The notes below the pieces were generated by a model. The model saw only the letters and a list, made by a program, of their open reading frames with translations. It did not search any database and was not told the origin of the DNA. The position numbers were made by a program, and so were the translations under genes. Positions 9,301-17,952 of a stretch of DNA of 64,000 nucleotides are shown here, in pieces. The stretch covers positions 2,051,001-2,115,000 of the forward strand of contig NZ_JAKRKC020000001.1 in NCBI RefSeq assembly GCF_022664455.2. Reading direction: 5' to 3'. The stretch's first letter is position 1; each line of letters starts with the position of its first letter. The DNA comes from Actinomadura luzonensis (GTDB taxonomy: Bacteria > Actinomycetota > Actinomycetes > Streptosporangiales > Streptosporangiaceae).

Positions 9301-9817
9301 GGTTGCGCGGAACATCATCTTGACCTGCATGGAAGAGTATCGGCAGGCGCAGCAGGACCCGGTGCTTGCGCGGGCGAGCGACCTGTTCGGGCATCTGACG
9401 CTCGGCGGCTACGGTGGGCTGGAGCTCGACGAGGACGGGGATTCACCGATTGTGCTGGCGCGGCGCGGCGCCGAGCGGCTGCCCGCCGACCGGCTCAGCG
9501 AGGGCACCCGCGACCAGCTCTACCTGGCGCTGCGGCTCGCGTCCTTGGAGCGCTACGCCGAGGAGGATCGCACACTTCCGTTCGTCGTCGACGACATCTT
9601 TATGACCTTCGACGACCAGCGAACCCGTGCTGCGTTGGGAGTGTTAGACGAGATGTCCGACCGGTTCCAGACGATCGTCTTCACCCACCACAACCACCTG
9701 GCCGAGCTCGCCCAGACAGAACTTCCCAGCGGCCGCGTACACGTGCACCGGCTACCACGGTTCGCGTCCGCCCAGGAGGAGAGTTCCCCTCCAGCCGTAA
9801 GCCCCGATGTGAACTGA
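6323..9817 (+). CDS. YhaN/SbcC-like AAA ATPase with long coiled coil
   Basis: The 1164-residue protein is built like an SMC/Rad50 partner. The N-terminal ATPase half has Walker A GPNEAGKST (31-39) and the YhaN-type FYGI...R segment after it. Hundreds of Leu/Glu/Arg-rich residues (about 180-480 and 500-1000) form coiled coils. The C-terminal half has an ABC signature-like LSEGTRDQLYLALRLA (about 1057-1072) and Walker B FVVDDIFMTFDD (about 1088-1099), then THHNHLAE. No CxxC zinc hook is apparent, which favours YhaN over Rad50. It overlaps the SbcD-like nuclease gene and should form an ATP-driven DNA end-processing complex with it. Confidence 0.92.
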   Translation: MRVDRLDLIAFGPFSGMVLDLSAPGIHVIAGPNEAGKSTALHALDQLFYGIDERSRYDFVHDKAALRLGALVRGAEGHALEFIRVKARKTPLRRIDGEPLDQSVLNTMLGGIDRSTFTSVFALGSGELRRGGEALASGGGDFKQALAATRSGGRLSDALRTIEERLGDLYKRRGHNPRINVLLTELKEAQSRVRAATLRPQEYLDRQQEVKDAEQALMTLTRELEQFRSERSRVERLVQAVPALNRRATLLADLMTLEAGGTIAPPEVAVRLPQLREDLRLAESKLADAQRRLDDVVGELNQLVVDDDLLAAQDSIDILYQDRKAVLAAAERLTSSSDTVKDLRDQALSTLTQVHVDATLDDTSLYKVPKSMQKRIQDLHDQRTAIEAALTRDRKAVDQRRRSLETVEKRLSKLARLEETKPLHAALNAVPHDLLTRLATADEDVRRLDGTIERLLLELRIPAQQVDGMAVPTRTEIDEHVEARKDLKREGRELAKQRKALITGLEEKRLNLATLLSGDPPPTEAELGEARSVRHELWLVIRDGQHDRAGDFELAIERADHLADRMRRDASRIADRYRLELEIGNDEKALIALDEEQASQDDRADHLDAEWDRLWERFPCPGPAPKSGAAMSILDSVDRLQGSLGELGDARARLSSLREQAALHITRLRDILRSPEEVPSLGAENALAELPELREVAEQRLAQQDELARTHDTCEAQLLAAREELAAAEAEVTEHERNLAGWETTWHKLLEQAKLPTGRDTATALTDLERLGQVATWVSEAAKNERDSEKAATTLEQFHSLLATTAAACGRAMPADEIERHQFVGILYREAEKNRSAAERRVVLLSDQADLSATARDLEEALRDLRTELAQLCERAGVDDIDALREAVRRSESHTRLKGALAEVTAALPADAETLVAEIPETDEDLLKARLLTLTERVIDLDDQRTHQSQLLGEKKTEFARFDGSSAATRAAASVETTAAALLEESEEYLRLQVARNIILTCMEEYRQAQQDPVLARASDLFGHLTLGGYGGLELDEDGDSPIVLARRGAERLPADRLSEGTRDQLYLALRLASLERYAEEDRTLPFVVDDIFMTFDDQRTRAALGVLDEMSDRFQTIVFTHHNHLAELAQTELPSGRVHVHRLPRFASAQEESSPPAVSPDVN

Positions 9818-9978
9818 CCATGTAAGCCGAAGATCACTGGGGAAGGCTCCAGCCGAGAGTCGCAAAGACGTCGGCCCGCTGACGAACAGCAACGGGAATT
9901 GTCGGCAGTGGAGCGTAGCCTGGTGTGCTGCTGGGCCGGGGAGCATTGTCGTTATTATTCTGCAGGAAGAGACCTTCG

Positions 9979-11844
9979 ATGCGTTTGTTGTCTGCTCACA
10001 TCACCAAATTCAAGAGTGTCAACGACTCCACAGAATTCACCGTTACCGACGATGTCACCGCCTTGGTCGGGAAGAACGAGTCGGGTAAGACCGCCGCACT
10101 CGAGGCGCTGTACCGCGTAAACCCCCTGCCCAGCGGACACCCCACCGATTTCGACGAGCTGCGGGACTACCCGCGCCGATACCGGGCCCGGGACAAGGCC
10201 ACCATCTCGACCGTTCAGCCTGTGCAGGTGACCTTCCAGCTTGAGCAGGCTGACATCGACGCAGTAACCAAGGAGTTCGGGCCTGACGCTCTCAAGAGCA
10301 ACACCCTCGTCGTCAACCGCCACTACAACGACAACACCGTGTGGTACCAGGGCCACCGAACCACCAACGCCTTGGCCGCAGGGCGCCATTTGGTCGCCAA
10401 AGCCGGGCTCGAGATCGGTCGGTTCGACGACATCACAAGCATCAACGAGTTGATCGTAGCTCTACGAGCCGACGAGGATGCTGAGGCAGCGGTCCAGCTG
10501 GCGAACAATCTGGAAGAACGCGATCTCGACGCAGAGATCAGGAAGATCCTGCACCGGCGACTGCCTAAGTTCCAGTACTTCGACGAATACAACGTCCTGC
10601 CCGGAAGCGTGTCGATCGAGCGACTGCAGGAGGTCGATGAGGACGAGCTCGCGCCCGAGGAAAGAACAGCGCTGTCGTTGCTCCGGCTGGCCGGCGTGGA
10701 GTCGGAGGAGTTCACCGAGGACTCCTATGAGAGCCGCAAGGCTGCACTGGAAGCCGCCGCAAACGAACTGACGGACCAGCTCTTCGAGTATTGGACACAG
10801 AACCCCGATCTGTCGGTGGAACTCGACATCGAGTTCAAGCCCAAGCCCACTCCACAAGCCCCGCAGCACACCGAGCCGTGGCTGCACATCCGGATCAAGA
10901 ATCAGCGGCACCGTGTCACGCTTGGGATGTCCGGCCGGTCAAAGGGATTCATCTGGTTCTTCTCGTTCCTGGCGGCTTTCTCCGAATACACCGGAACCAC
11001 GAGGCGGATCATCCTGCTCGACGAACCAGGGCTGAACCTGCATGCCAAGGCACAGGGCGACCTGTTGCGCTACATCGAGGAACGACTCGCCCCCCATCAT
11101 CAAGTCATCTACACCACGCACTCGCTGTTCATGATCCAGCCGAACAAACTGGAACGCTGCCGCACGGTCGAGGATGTCGACAACGACGGCACCAAGATCA
11201 GCCACGACATATGGAAGGCCCGCCCGGACACGGTCTTCCCACTGCTCGGAGCTCTCGGCGTGGACATGACTCAGACGCTGGTCATCGGCCCGAATCAACT
11301 GCTGGTCGAAGGCCCTTCAGACGTGGTGTATCTGACCGTCATGAGCGAAGTGATCCGCCAGGGTGGGGGCGTCCCGCTCGACCCACGCTGGACCATCACC
11401 CCAGTCGGCGGACTCGACAAGGTGCCCGCGTTCGTGTCCCTCCTCGGCGGCAGCGACCTCAGCATCGCTGTCCTGATGGACGTTGCCGCGGGCGGGAACC
11501 AGCGCATCGCCCAGCTGGCAGCCCGCGGCCTACTCGACGGCAACCGGTTGGTCTACCTCACCGAGATCACCGGCAGCGCCGAGGCAGACATCGAAGATCT
11601 TTTCGACGTCGGTTGGTACCTGAAGCTGCTGGCCGATTCCAAGGTAGGCAAGTTCTCCAAATCGAAGCTCAACGGTGGTGGCCGCATCGTCAAGCAGGTC
11701 GAAGCCCTGCACGGTGGCCGGTTCGACCACTATCAGCCAGCCAACCACCTCATGCGGTCACCCGGCAGGCTGCTCGACGAGGTCGACGAGGACACTCGCA
11801 AGAGATTCCAGAATCTTTTTAACCGACTCAACGCTCTGCTTTGA
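9979..11844 (+). CDS. OLD-family ATPase with C-terminal TOPRIM nuclease-like domain
   Basis: The 621-residue protein has an ABC-type ATPase with Walker A GKNESGKT (31-38), a signature-like segment MSGRSKGFIWF (about 317) and Walker B ILLDEPGLNLH (about 344-354), followed by TTHSLFM. From about residue 435 comes a TOPRIM domain: LLVEGPSD with its conserved Glu, AVLMDVAAGG at the metal-binding DxD position, then the usual GSAEADIEDLFD. The second Asp of DxD is replaced by Ala in this reading, which may weaken catalysis. ATG at 9979 follows AGGAAGAGA. OLD proteins (P2 Old, Gabija GajA) cut DNA in anti-phage defence. No helicase partner is adjacent. Confidence 0.92.
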   Translation: MRLLSAHITKFKSVNDSTEFTVTDDVTALVGKNESGKTAALEALYRVNPLPSGHPTDFDELRDYPRRYRARDKATISTVQPVQVTFQLEQADIDAVTKEFGPDALKSNTLVVNRHYNDNTVWYQGHRTTNALAAGRHLVAKAGLEIGRFDDITSINELIVALRADEDAEAAVQLANNLEERDLDAEIRKILHRRLPKFQYFDEYNVLPGSVSIERLQEVDEDELAPEERTALSLLRLAGVESEEFTEDSYESRKAALEAAANELTDQLFEYWTQNPDLSVELDIEFKPKPTPQAPQHTEPWLHIRIKNQRHRVTLGMSGRSKGFIWFFSFLAAFSEYTGTTRRIILLDEPGLNLHAKAQGDLLRYIEERLAPHHQVIYTTHSLFMIQPNKLERCRTVEDVDNDGTKISHDIWKARPDTVFPLLGALGVDMTQTLVIGPNQLLVEGPSDVVYLTVMSEVIRQGGGVPLDPRWTITPVGGLDKVPAFVSLLGGSDLSIAVLMDVAAGGNQRIAQLAARGLLDGNRLVYLTEITGSAEADIEDLFDVGWYLKLLADSKVGKFSKSKLNGGGRIVKQVEALHGGRFDHYQPANHLMRSPGRLLDEVDEDTRKRFQNLFNRLNALL

Positions 11845-11887
11845 TTACAGCCAGAGCTGCAGTGCAGAAGCGGTGAGCCGTACGCCG

Positions 11888-11908
11888 CCCCGATAAGAGG
11901 GGTTTTTT
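11888..11908 (+). terminator. Rho-independent terminator after the OLD gene
   Basis: CCCC (11888-11891), a 7-nt loop and GGGG (11899-11902) are followed by six T. It lies 44 bp past the OLD stop. The rest of the 11845-12163 gap contains no convincing gene; it is relatively A/T-rich just before the DUF262 gene, consistent with a separate promoter for that gene. Confidence 0.75.
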
Positions 11909-12163
11909 GCCAGCGAATGTTCCAGTATGCACACGGGCCAGCGCCGCACCAGTTCAAGGGCAGCACCAGGCGGATGGGGCTGAACGGTGCGTCTGGCCAC
12001 CACCAACTCGCGGGCTGACTTGATAACACTATGGTCGGCCGGGCAGCCCCTGACACAGTAGGGCCCTCGGGAGAGCTGATTATGTACCTCATATAGATCT
12101 GACGCTCTGTTACTTTGCCATTACCATATAGTCAGCCTTCGACATCAACGAGGACGAGTGCGT

Positions 12164-14017
12164 ATGGGCTTCCAGACCCCCCTCTACGAGTTGGCCGAGT
12201 ACCTGAAGTGGACCACTAGCGGCCGGATCCAGCTCCCCGACTTTCAGCGCGGCTACAAATGGGAAGATGAGCGTATTCGCCAGCTCCTCGTGACGATCGT
12301 GCGCGGCCATCCGCTCGGTGTCGTCATGATGCTGAAGACGGGCAACGATCAGATCCGGTTCAAGCCCCGCTCAGTCGAAGGAGTGGCTCTTCCGGCGAAT
12401 ACCGAACCCGAACTGCTACTCCTCGACGGCCAGCAGCGACTCACCTCGCTTACTCAGGCTCTGACCGGCAGCGGGGTCGTCCACACCAAGGACAGCCGGG
12501 GCAAGCTCATGGATCGCCGCTACTACGTACATATGGCAACCGCGCTGCTGGGCGAAGACCGAATTGACGAGGCGATCCTTTCCATGCCGGGAGACGGGGT
12601 CCTGCGCAGCAACTTCGGCAAGGACATCGAACTCGACCTATCCACGCCTGAACTCGAACGCACGCACGGCTACTTCCCTGTCCGCCTCCTCTTCGGCGGG
12701 GCAGATACCGTTACATGGCTCTTCGCCTGCGAGGACAAGGACCAAGCAAGCAAGTTCCACGCCGAGGTCATCCAGCCCTGCTCGACCTACAACATCCCCG
12801 CCATCGAGCTGGACAAGACGACCAGCAAAGCCGCTGTCGCCACTGTGTTCGAGAAGGTAAACACCGGCGGCCTACCACTGAACGTCTTCGAGCTCCTCAC
12901 CGCCACCTTCGCCGGCGACAAGAAATACTTCGACACCCACGGCACGGACTTCCGACTCAACGATGACTGGCAGGCGACCCAAAAGGGCTTCGCCGCACAT
13001 CCAGTCCTGGCGGCTGTCGAGAACACCGACTTCCTCCAAGCGGTCAGTCTGCTCGCGACCCTAAAACGAGCTAAGGAGGACACCTCTGGCCGACCACCCG
13101 CCGTGTCTGCTCGGAAGGAGGACCTGCTCAAACTCGCGCTGGACGACTATCTGGAGTGGGTGCAGCCTGTCCGTGACGCTTTCGCGTGGACGGCGACCTT
13201 CCTCGCCGATCATCACATCTTCGACGTGAAGTTCCTCCCATATCCGAAGCAACTCGTCCCGCTCGCCGCAATCAAGGTTGTCCTCGGTAACGATGCCGAC
13301 CTCCACGGGGCGCGTACCAAACTCGCTCAGTGGTTCTGGTGCGGCATCGTCGGCGAGCTATACGGCTCAGCCATCGAGACTCGGTTCGCCCGCGATATCG
13401 AGCAGGTCCCCGTTTGGGCACGGGGCATCGAGGCGGCGGTACCCCGGACCGTCGCGGACTGTACCTTCGCCGCTTCCCGTCTCCTGTCGCTACGGACCCG
13501 GAATGCGGCGGCATACAAGGGAATCTACGCCCTTGTCCTAGCTCAAGGGGCCAAGGATTGGATGTACGACAAGGCGCTCGACAAGATCCAGTATGTAGAT
13601 CTAGCCGTCGACATTCACCACATCTTCCCGTCAAAGTGGTGCCTGGACCACGACATCGACCCGAGCCGGCGAGAGAGCATCGTCAACAAGACCCCTCTTT
13701 CCGCCGAAACCAACCGCGCGATCGGAGGCGTGGCGCCCTCTGCATACCTCCCGAAGATCGAGAAAAGGGCAGGCGTCAGCTCTACCCAACTCGACACTCT
13801 TGTCGGTACCCATCTGGTAGACGCAGCGGAGCTGCGGGGGGACAACTTCGACGTGTTCTTCAACAAGCGCTTGCAGAAGCTCGCTACCCTCATCGAGAAC
13901 GCAACCGGCAAGCCTGTGCAGAACGACCTCAACGAGGGCAACGGCACTGAGACCCTGCAACTGTTCGACCCCGAAGACGTCGCCGTCGTCCCGGACCTCG
14001 ATGAGGCCGAGGTTTGA
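12164..14017 (+). CDS. DUF262/DUF1524 HNH protein, GmrSD-like (type IV restriction)
   Basis: The 617-residue protein joins the two halves of a GmrSD-type modification-dependent restriction enzyme. The N-terminal DUF262 domain shows LPDFQRGYKW (about 25-34) and the nucleotide-binding motif LLDGQQRLTSL (about 85-95). The C-terminal DUF1524 HNH nuclease shows DIHHIFPSKW (about 482-491) and then the Asn-containing VNKTPLS. ATG at 12164 is preferred over GTG at 12158 because GAGGA sits 9 nt before it. Such enzymes cut phage DNA carrying modified bases. It is separated from the OLD gene by a terminator, so it is probably transcribed independently. Confidence 0.92.
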   Translation: MGFQTPLYELAEYLKWTTSGRIQLPDFQRGYKWEDERIRQLLVTIVRGHPLGVVMMLKTGNDQIRFKPRSVEGVALPANTEPELLLLDGQQRLTSLTQALTGSGVVHTKDSRGKLMDRRYYVHMATALLGEDRIDEAILSMPGDGVLRSNFGKDIELDLSTPELERTHGYFPVRLLFGGADTVTWLFACEDKDQASKFHAEVIQPCSTYNIPAIELDKTTSKAAVATVFEKVNTGGLPLNVFELLTATFAGDKKYFDTHGTDFRLNDDWQATQKGFAAHPVLAAVENTDFLQAVSLLATLKRAKEDTSGRPPAVSARKEDLLKLALDDYLEWVQPVRDAFAWTATFLADHHIFDVKFLPYPKQLVPLAAIKVVLGNDADLHGARTKLAQWFWCGIVGELYGSAIETRFARDIEQVPVWARGIEAAVPRTVADCTFAASRLLSLRTRNAAAYKGIYALVLAQGAKDWMYDKALDKIQYVDLAVDIHHIFPSKWCLDHDIDPSRRESIVNKTPLSAETNRAIGGVAPSAYLPKIEKRAGVSSTQLDTLVGTHLVDAAELRGDNFDVFFNKRLQKLATLIENATGKPVQNDLNEGNGTETLQLFDPEDVAVVPDLDEAEV

Positions 14018-14162
14018 CGCCTGGTGAAACGGTGGCGAGTTGCGAAGACGGGATTTCTGGCCTTGGGTATCGGCGGGGCTACGGCGCCTGGGTTTCGGTC
14101 AGCTGTCTGCAAGCCGATGACTCGAGGAGATATCCCCTCATGGTGCGCTTAACCGATCACGC

Positions 14163-14960
14163 TTAGATCGGCGAGCGATCTGCTGCTGCTGTGAGGGCGT
14201 CGAGCAACACAGGGAGATCTGAAACCTCGTCAAGGGCCAGCGGGGCGAGGGGGACGTGGTCAAGGAGCAGGGCAGCCGGTCCTCCAACGAGCGCCGTCAT
14301 CGTCCAGAAGGACCCGTTGGCACGGATCACATAGGTCTCCCGAGGCCACGTCTTCCAGAGGCGGATGGAGCCCGGGGGTAGTTCCTCCTTCGTTGCAAGT
14401 GACCTAGCTTCGGCAAGAGCGGCGTCGAAGTGCTGTCGCGCTGGGTAATCCTCTCGGATCAAAAGCCGGGCATCGATGAGCCGTGCAGGTGGTGAGGGGG
14501 TCCTGATCCCCCATGTTGTAGGCGTCGAACAGGTAGTTGTCGACGTACTGCTCCTTGCGCAGGTGACCGCCGGCGCGCAGTTCATCGGTGATCCGGTCAG
14601 CCATGCTCCGGCGGCCGACAGGTTTCCATTTCAGCTCTGGGGCGCGAAGGAGATCCGCTGTCAAGGCGTCTCGCGGGTCGTGCGGCTCCGGCAGGTCGGC
14701 ATACCCAAATGTGCAGGGAAGCGGCCATCCCGGACGCAGGCCAATCACGGTCGTCGCAGCCGCCTCGTAGCCCGCTTCATGGCCCGTCTCCCAGATGGAA
14801 TTCACACTGTCGACCCCGCGGACATCCGTAGTCAACTCGGTCCATCGGGCGCCGCTCTCGTCCTGACACAGGAGGATCCCGTATCCGTCCTTTCTTGCTT
14901 TTAGCCCCAGTTCCGCGCAGGCAGAGGAGTAGCTGTCGCCAAGAGCGCCGGGAAATCCTC
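14163..14960 (-). pseudogene. Frameshifted gene of unknown function
   Basis: Two minus-strand frames join to give one sensible protein: the upstream part (from about 14960, with no good start codon) ends at YLFDAYNMGDQDP, and the downstream part resumes PPARLIDARLLIREDYP and runs to the stop at 14163. Removing one base from the C5 run (plus-strand GGGGG at 14496-14500) restores a continuous frame, so a one-base insertion, or a sequencing error in the homopolymer, explains the break. A further frame change near 14950 may have removed the true N-terminus. No domain is recognised. Confidence 0.6.
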
Positions 14961-15243
14961 AACGGTCAGCAAGGTTGCCGTGACCACGCGGAGACGACGC
15001 TGCTGGCCCCGCGCCAATCCTTGAGGGCCGGGGAGGCTTTCCGCACGCACGAAGCGTTCCCCGTTCCCCCTACTCTCACCGCTCCTACGCCGCCGTTTTT
15101 TCCTGCCTCCGCTCATGACATACGAGCGTCTCAGGAACTCAAGGTCCATCGCATCGCCGAACGGCTACAGGTCGCTCCCCTGTGAACTCGGATCGAGCAG
15201 ACGGGGTCGCCCGGCCGAGTGCTCAGCCGGGCACAGGTAGGTA

Positions 15244-15325
15244 CGTCAGGCCACGTGAATATGGTGTATGGGAATAGGGATGGTGGTGGGCCATGTGCAG
15301 CCGGTGGTGCTCGCCCCTCGGACAC
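15244..15325 (+). repeat. Copy A of an 82-nt duplicated element
   Basis: These 82 nt match 17953-18034 in the same orientation without gaps, 70 of 82 positions identical. Similarity ends sharply at both borders. It abuts the 3' end of the recombinase pseudogene. Read in one frame it gives VYGNRDGGGPCAAGGARPSDT, compared with VYGNGDGGRPCASGGAQPSDT in copy B. Several differences are silent in that frame, so it may be the tail of a coding gene, possibly an insertion-sequence end or an RNA scaffold. Confidence 0.8.
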
Positions 15326-15329
15326 AGGA

Positions 15330-16640
15330 TTACCCCATGAAGAGCTCGTCCCCAGGGACGAGCTCTTCTGTGTCGAGCGCAGGCACGACACGAGTCGCCG
15401 CTTGGCAGACGATGACCAGGTCTTTGGCTCGTATTGCAGAGACGATCTCCGCCGGCTCCCTCCGCTCTCTGCCGCCGACATGCGCCAATAGCTCCGCCAG
15501 CAGTCGGTCCTCACGTATGTACAGAAACTTCAGTCCGGCCTCGCGAGGTCTGGCGCTGGTGTAGCCGTGGCGGCATCGATATCCGGGACGTCCGTTCGCC
15601 CAATGCGAATCCAGGCGACGCCCGCAGAACCCGCACTTCAGGAGGCCGGCGAGCAGATAGACGCGCGGGCTGCCGTCCTGGGTGGGTCGAGCAGCCCGGA
15701 TCGCCTGCGCGGCGACGAAATCGTCGTCGCTGACCAGTGCCGGATGGCTCAGCTTCGTCGAGATCATCCACTCTTGGGGAGCGTTCCAGCCGCGCACGCC
15801 GTTGCAGCGGTGACGCCGCCGTTCTGACGATTCCTGACCTGGCGACCGGTATAGCGCGGATTGCTAAGGATCGCCGCAACGGTCCGTAACGTCCAAGCAT
15901 GCCCAGACCTGTGCGGGTTACGCTCGCGATCCGCGTCCGAGGGGCACGGTACGCCGCGTTCGTTCAGCATCCGGGCGATTCCCGCCACGCTGACACCTGC
16001 CAGACGCTGCGCGAAGATACACCGTACGTGCGGTGCCGTGGCCGGGTGGGCGTCAAGCTGATGCAGACGGCGTCCCCAGCGGGCGTGCGCCCGGTTCGGA
16101 TGCGGACCCCGTCGACCAAGCGGTAGCCATACGGTGGCCGCCCACCGAGAAAGCGCCCCTGATCGGCCACCTGGTTCCGCATCACGGCCAGGACGCGATA
16201 GCGGGCCCGCAGCACCTCACGCTGTGATTGCCCGCCCAGCAACAGCATCAACGCCTGATGCGTCGGGCTCTCCGGACCTACCGGCCCACCCGTCTCCGGC
16301 ATCCACAGCTGGACGCCGCAGGACTGAAGGAGCGGCAGAAACTGCGTGAGCTGATTTCCGCAGAACGCTCTTTCGTACTCACCGACCACGATCGCGTCCC
16401 AGCCACGGTTCGGATCGGTCAGAGCCGCCAGCAGCTCGGCGGACTGCGGCCGCTCGCTCCAGCGACCAGGATCTGCGCCGCCTCACGCTGCCACCCGCAC
16501 GAGGAGACGGGATCCTGGAAATCCTCGGTGGAGGTCCGCGCGTCGAGGGCGAACCGCAACGGCCCGCCCTTCGAACGATGACGATAAGACCGCGGACTGA
16601 TGACCTTGTGCTGGACCCAGCTGTCGAACAAAGAGGACAT
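15330..16640 (-). pseudogene. Large serine recombinase, multiply frameshifted
   Basis: Pieces in at least four frame shifts follow the order of an actinobacterial large serine recombinase. There is STEDFQDPVSS near the N-terminus (16550), then ERPQSAELLAALTDPNRGWDAI and VGEYERAFCGNQL of the catalytic domain (16460-16360), RFLGGRPPYGYRL (16160), the recombinase domain IARMLNERGVPCPS...PRYTGRQVRNRQ (15985-15830), and the zinc ribbon CGFCGRRL...GYRCRHG (15650-15570). The catalytic-domain segment between the first two pieces is missing. It cannot be active and marks a former integrative element or phage-like insertion. Confidence 0.88.
15339..15368. terminator. Perfect 14-bp hairpin at the end of the recombinase remnant
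   Basis: GAAGAGCTCGTCCC (15339-15352) pairs with its exact complement at 15355-15368, leaving a 2-nt gap (so a loop of about 4-6 nt). It overlaps the last codons of the recombinase remnant (minus strand) and follows the 82-nt copy A on the plus strand by 13 nt. It could end transcription in either direction, though there is no T-run. Confidence 0.6.
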
Positions 16641-16727
16641 ACCTGGTTGACGCAGGAATGCGCCGCCTGTGACACCTCATCATGAGGCATCATGGAGAAG
16701 CTCAACGACGTGATCCAGGAGGTGAGC

Positions 16728-17429
16728 ATGGCCATCGACCGGTTCACCACGCCGCTGTACGGCATCGCCGAAGCCGCCGGCTACCTCGCGATCCCCGCCT
16801 CCACCTTCACCAGTTGGGCCTTTGGTTACCAACGCCGTCAGCGCGACGGTCGTGCGCTCCGCGCTAAGCCGGTCATCACCGCCACCCGGGCAGAGCGGCC
16901 GAACGAGGCGTCTGTGCCGTTCATCGGCTTGGCCGAGGGATACGCCTTGGCCGCGTTCAGGCAGGCCGGCGTACCACTGCAGCGCATCCGGCCGGCAATC
17001 GACGCATTGCAGCGGGAACTCGGTCTGGAACACGCCCTGGCCAGCCGCCGACTCTTCACCGACGGCGCCGAAGTCCTCTACGACTACGCCGAGCACGTCG
17101 GCGACGACTCGGCCCGCGAGCTGGTCGTCGTCCGCAACAACCAACGAGTCTTCACCGAGATCGTGCAGAGCTACCTGCGCCGCGTGCAGTTCGCACAAGA
17201 TGGATACGCCGAAGTGATCACCCTTCCGCAATACCGTGTCGCCGAGGTCACGATAGATGCCGGCCACGCCTTCGGCCGACCTCGATTCGCCCGCGGGGGC
17301 GCCAAGATCGAGGACGCGATCGACCTGTTCCGAGCAGGAGAGCCTGTCGACGTCGTGGCGGAGGAGTACGGGCTCACCCGCGACGAGATCGAGGACGTCC
17401 TGCGTGTCGCCACCCGAACAGCCGCGTAG
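16728..17429 (+). CDS. VapB45-type antitoxin (HTH plus DUF433)
   Basis: The 233-residue protein has an N-terminal winged-helix region (LYGIAEAAGYLAIPASTFTSW, in shorter form LYGIAEAAGYLAI at about 11-23) and a C-terminal DUF433 segment (GAKIEDAIDLF...VAEEYGLTRDEIEDVL, about 190-228). This matches antitoxins that pair with PIN-like VapC45 toxins. The start at 16728 is fixed by a perfect AGGAGGTGA at 16717-16725, although an in-frame ATG exists at 16692. The broken toxin gene overlaps the 3' end by 26 nt. The antitoxin reads intact, so it may still bind DNA and repress its own promoter. Confidence 0.85.
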   Translation: MAIDRFTTPLYGIAEAAGYLAIPASTFTSWAFGYQRRQRDGRALRAKPVITATRAERPNEASVPFIGLAEGYALAAFRQAGVPLQRIRPAIDALQRELGLEHALASRRLFTDGAEVLYDYAEHVGDDSARELVVVRNNQRVFTEIVQSYLRRVQFAQDGYAEVITLPQYRVAEVTIDAGHAFGRPRFARGGAKIEDAIDLFRAGEPVDVVAEEYGLTRDEIEDVLRVATRTAA

Positions 17430-17843
17430 GTTCTTCGTGGATCGCAGTCTCGGCCGGATCGCCGTCCCCAAGCTGCTGCGCGAAGCCGGATGGGAACCGT
17501 CGAAGACACCCGCTGGATCGAAGACAGCGCCAAGCTAGGCTGGACCGTCCTCATGAAGGACAAGCGTATCCGCTACCGGCAAGCCGAGATCGCCGCAGTC
17601 ATCGAGCACCAAGCCCGCTGCTTCGTCATCACCCGCGGCGATCTCACCTCCGCCGCCTACGCCGAACGCTTCATCACCAACCAACAGGCCATCTTCGCCG
17701 CCTCCACCACCTCTGGACCCTTCATATACGCCGTCCACACGACCGACTGGAGCGCCTGTATCCCCCACATCACTGATACGCGCACTCGCTGCGCGCTCCT
17801 GCCGCTCGTTCTTATCGGTTCGGGCATACCCGGGGGGACGTGA
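17404..17843 (+). pseudogene. PIN-like VapC45-type toxin, inactivated
   Basis: The first frame (GTG 17404) gives RRFFVDRSLGRIAVPKLLREAGW, here shortened to FVDRSLGRIAVPKLLREAGW, the usual start of PIN-like VapC45 toxins. Around 17493 it breaks, and the rest follows in another frame: VEDTRWIEDSAKLGW, LMKDKRIRYR, CFVITRGDLTS and so on. Relatives carry about a dozen further residues (a TLAEHYG-like stretch) between these parts, so a small deletion has removed them and shifted the frame. Without that segment and in two frames the nuclease should be dead. Confidence 0.8.
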
Positions 17844-17952
17844 GTCCGGACACCCCCTTCAGCGGAAGTCGGCTTCGAAGGCTGCTGCCGCAGACCATCC
17901 GCTTGGGGGCAGCGGATGTGCTACTTCGACCCGTCTCCGTTCAGGGGCGGAT

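Noticed and set aside
13300..14000. Possible second gene inside the DUF262 region in other frames
   Set aside because: The overlapping frames are out of phase with a clearly intact HNH protein and show no motif.
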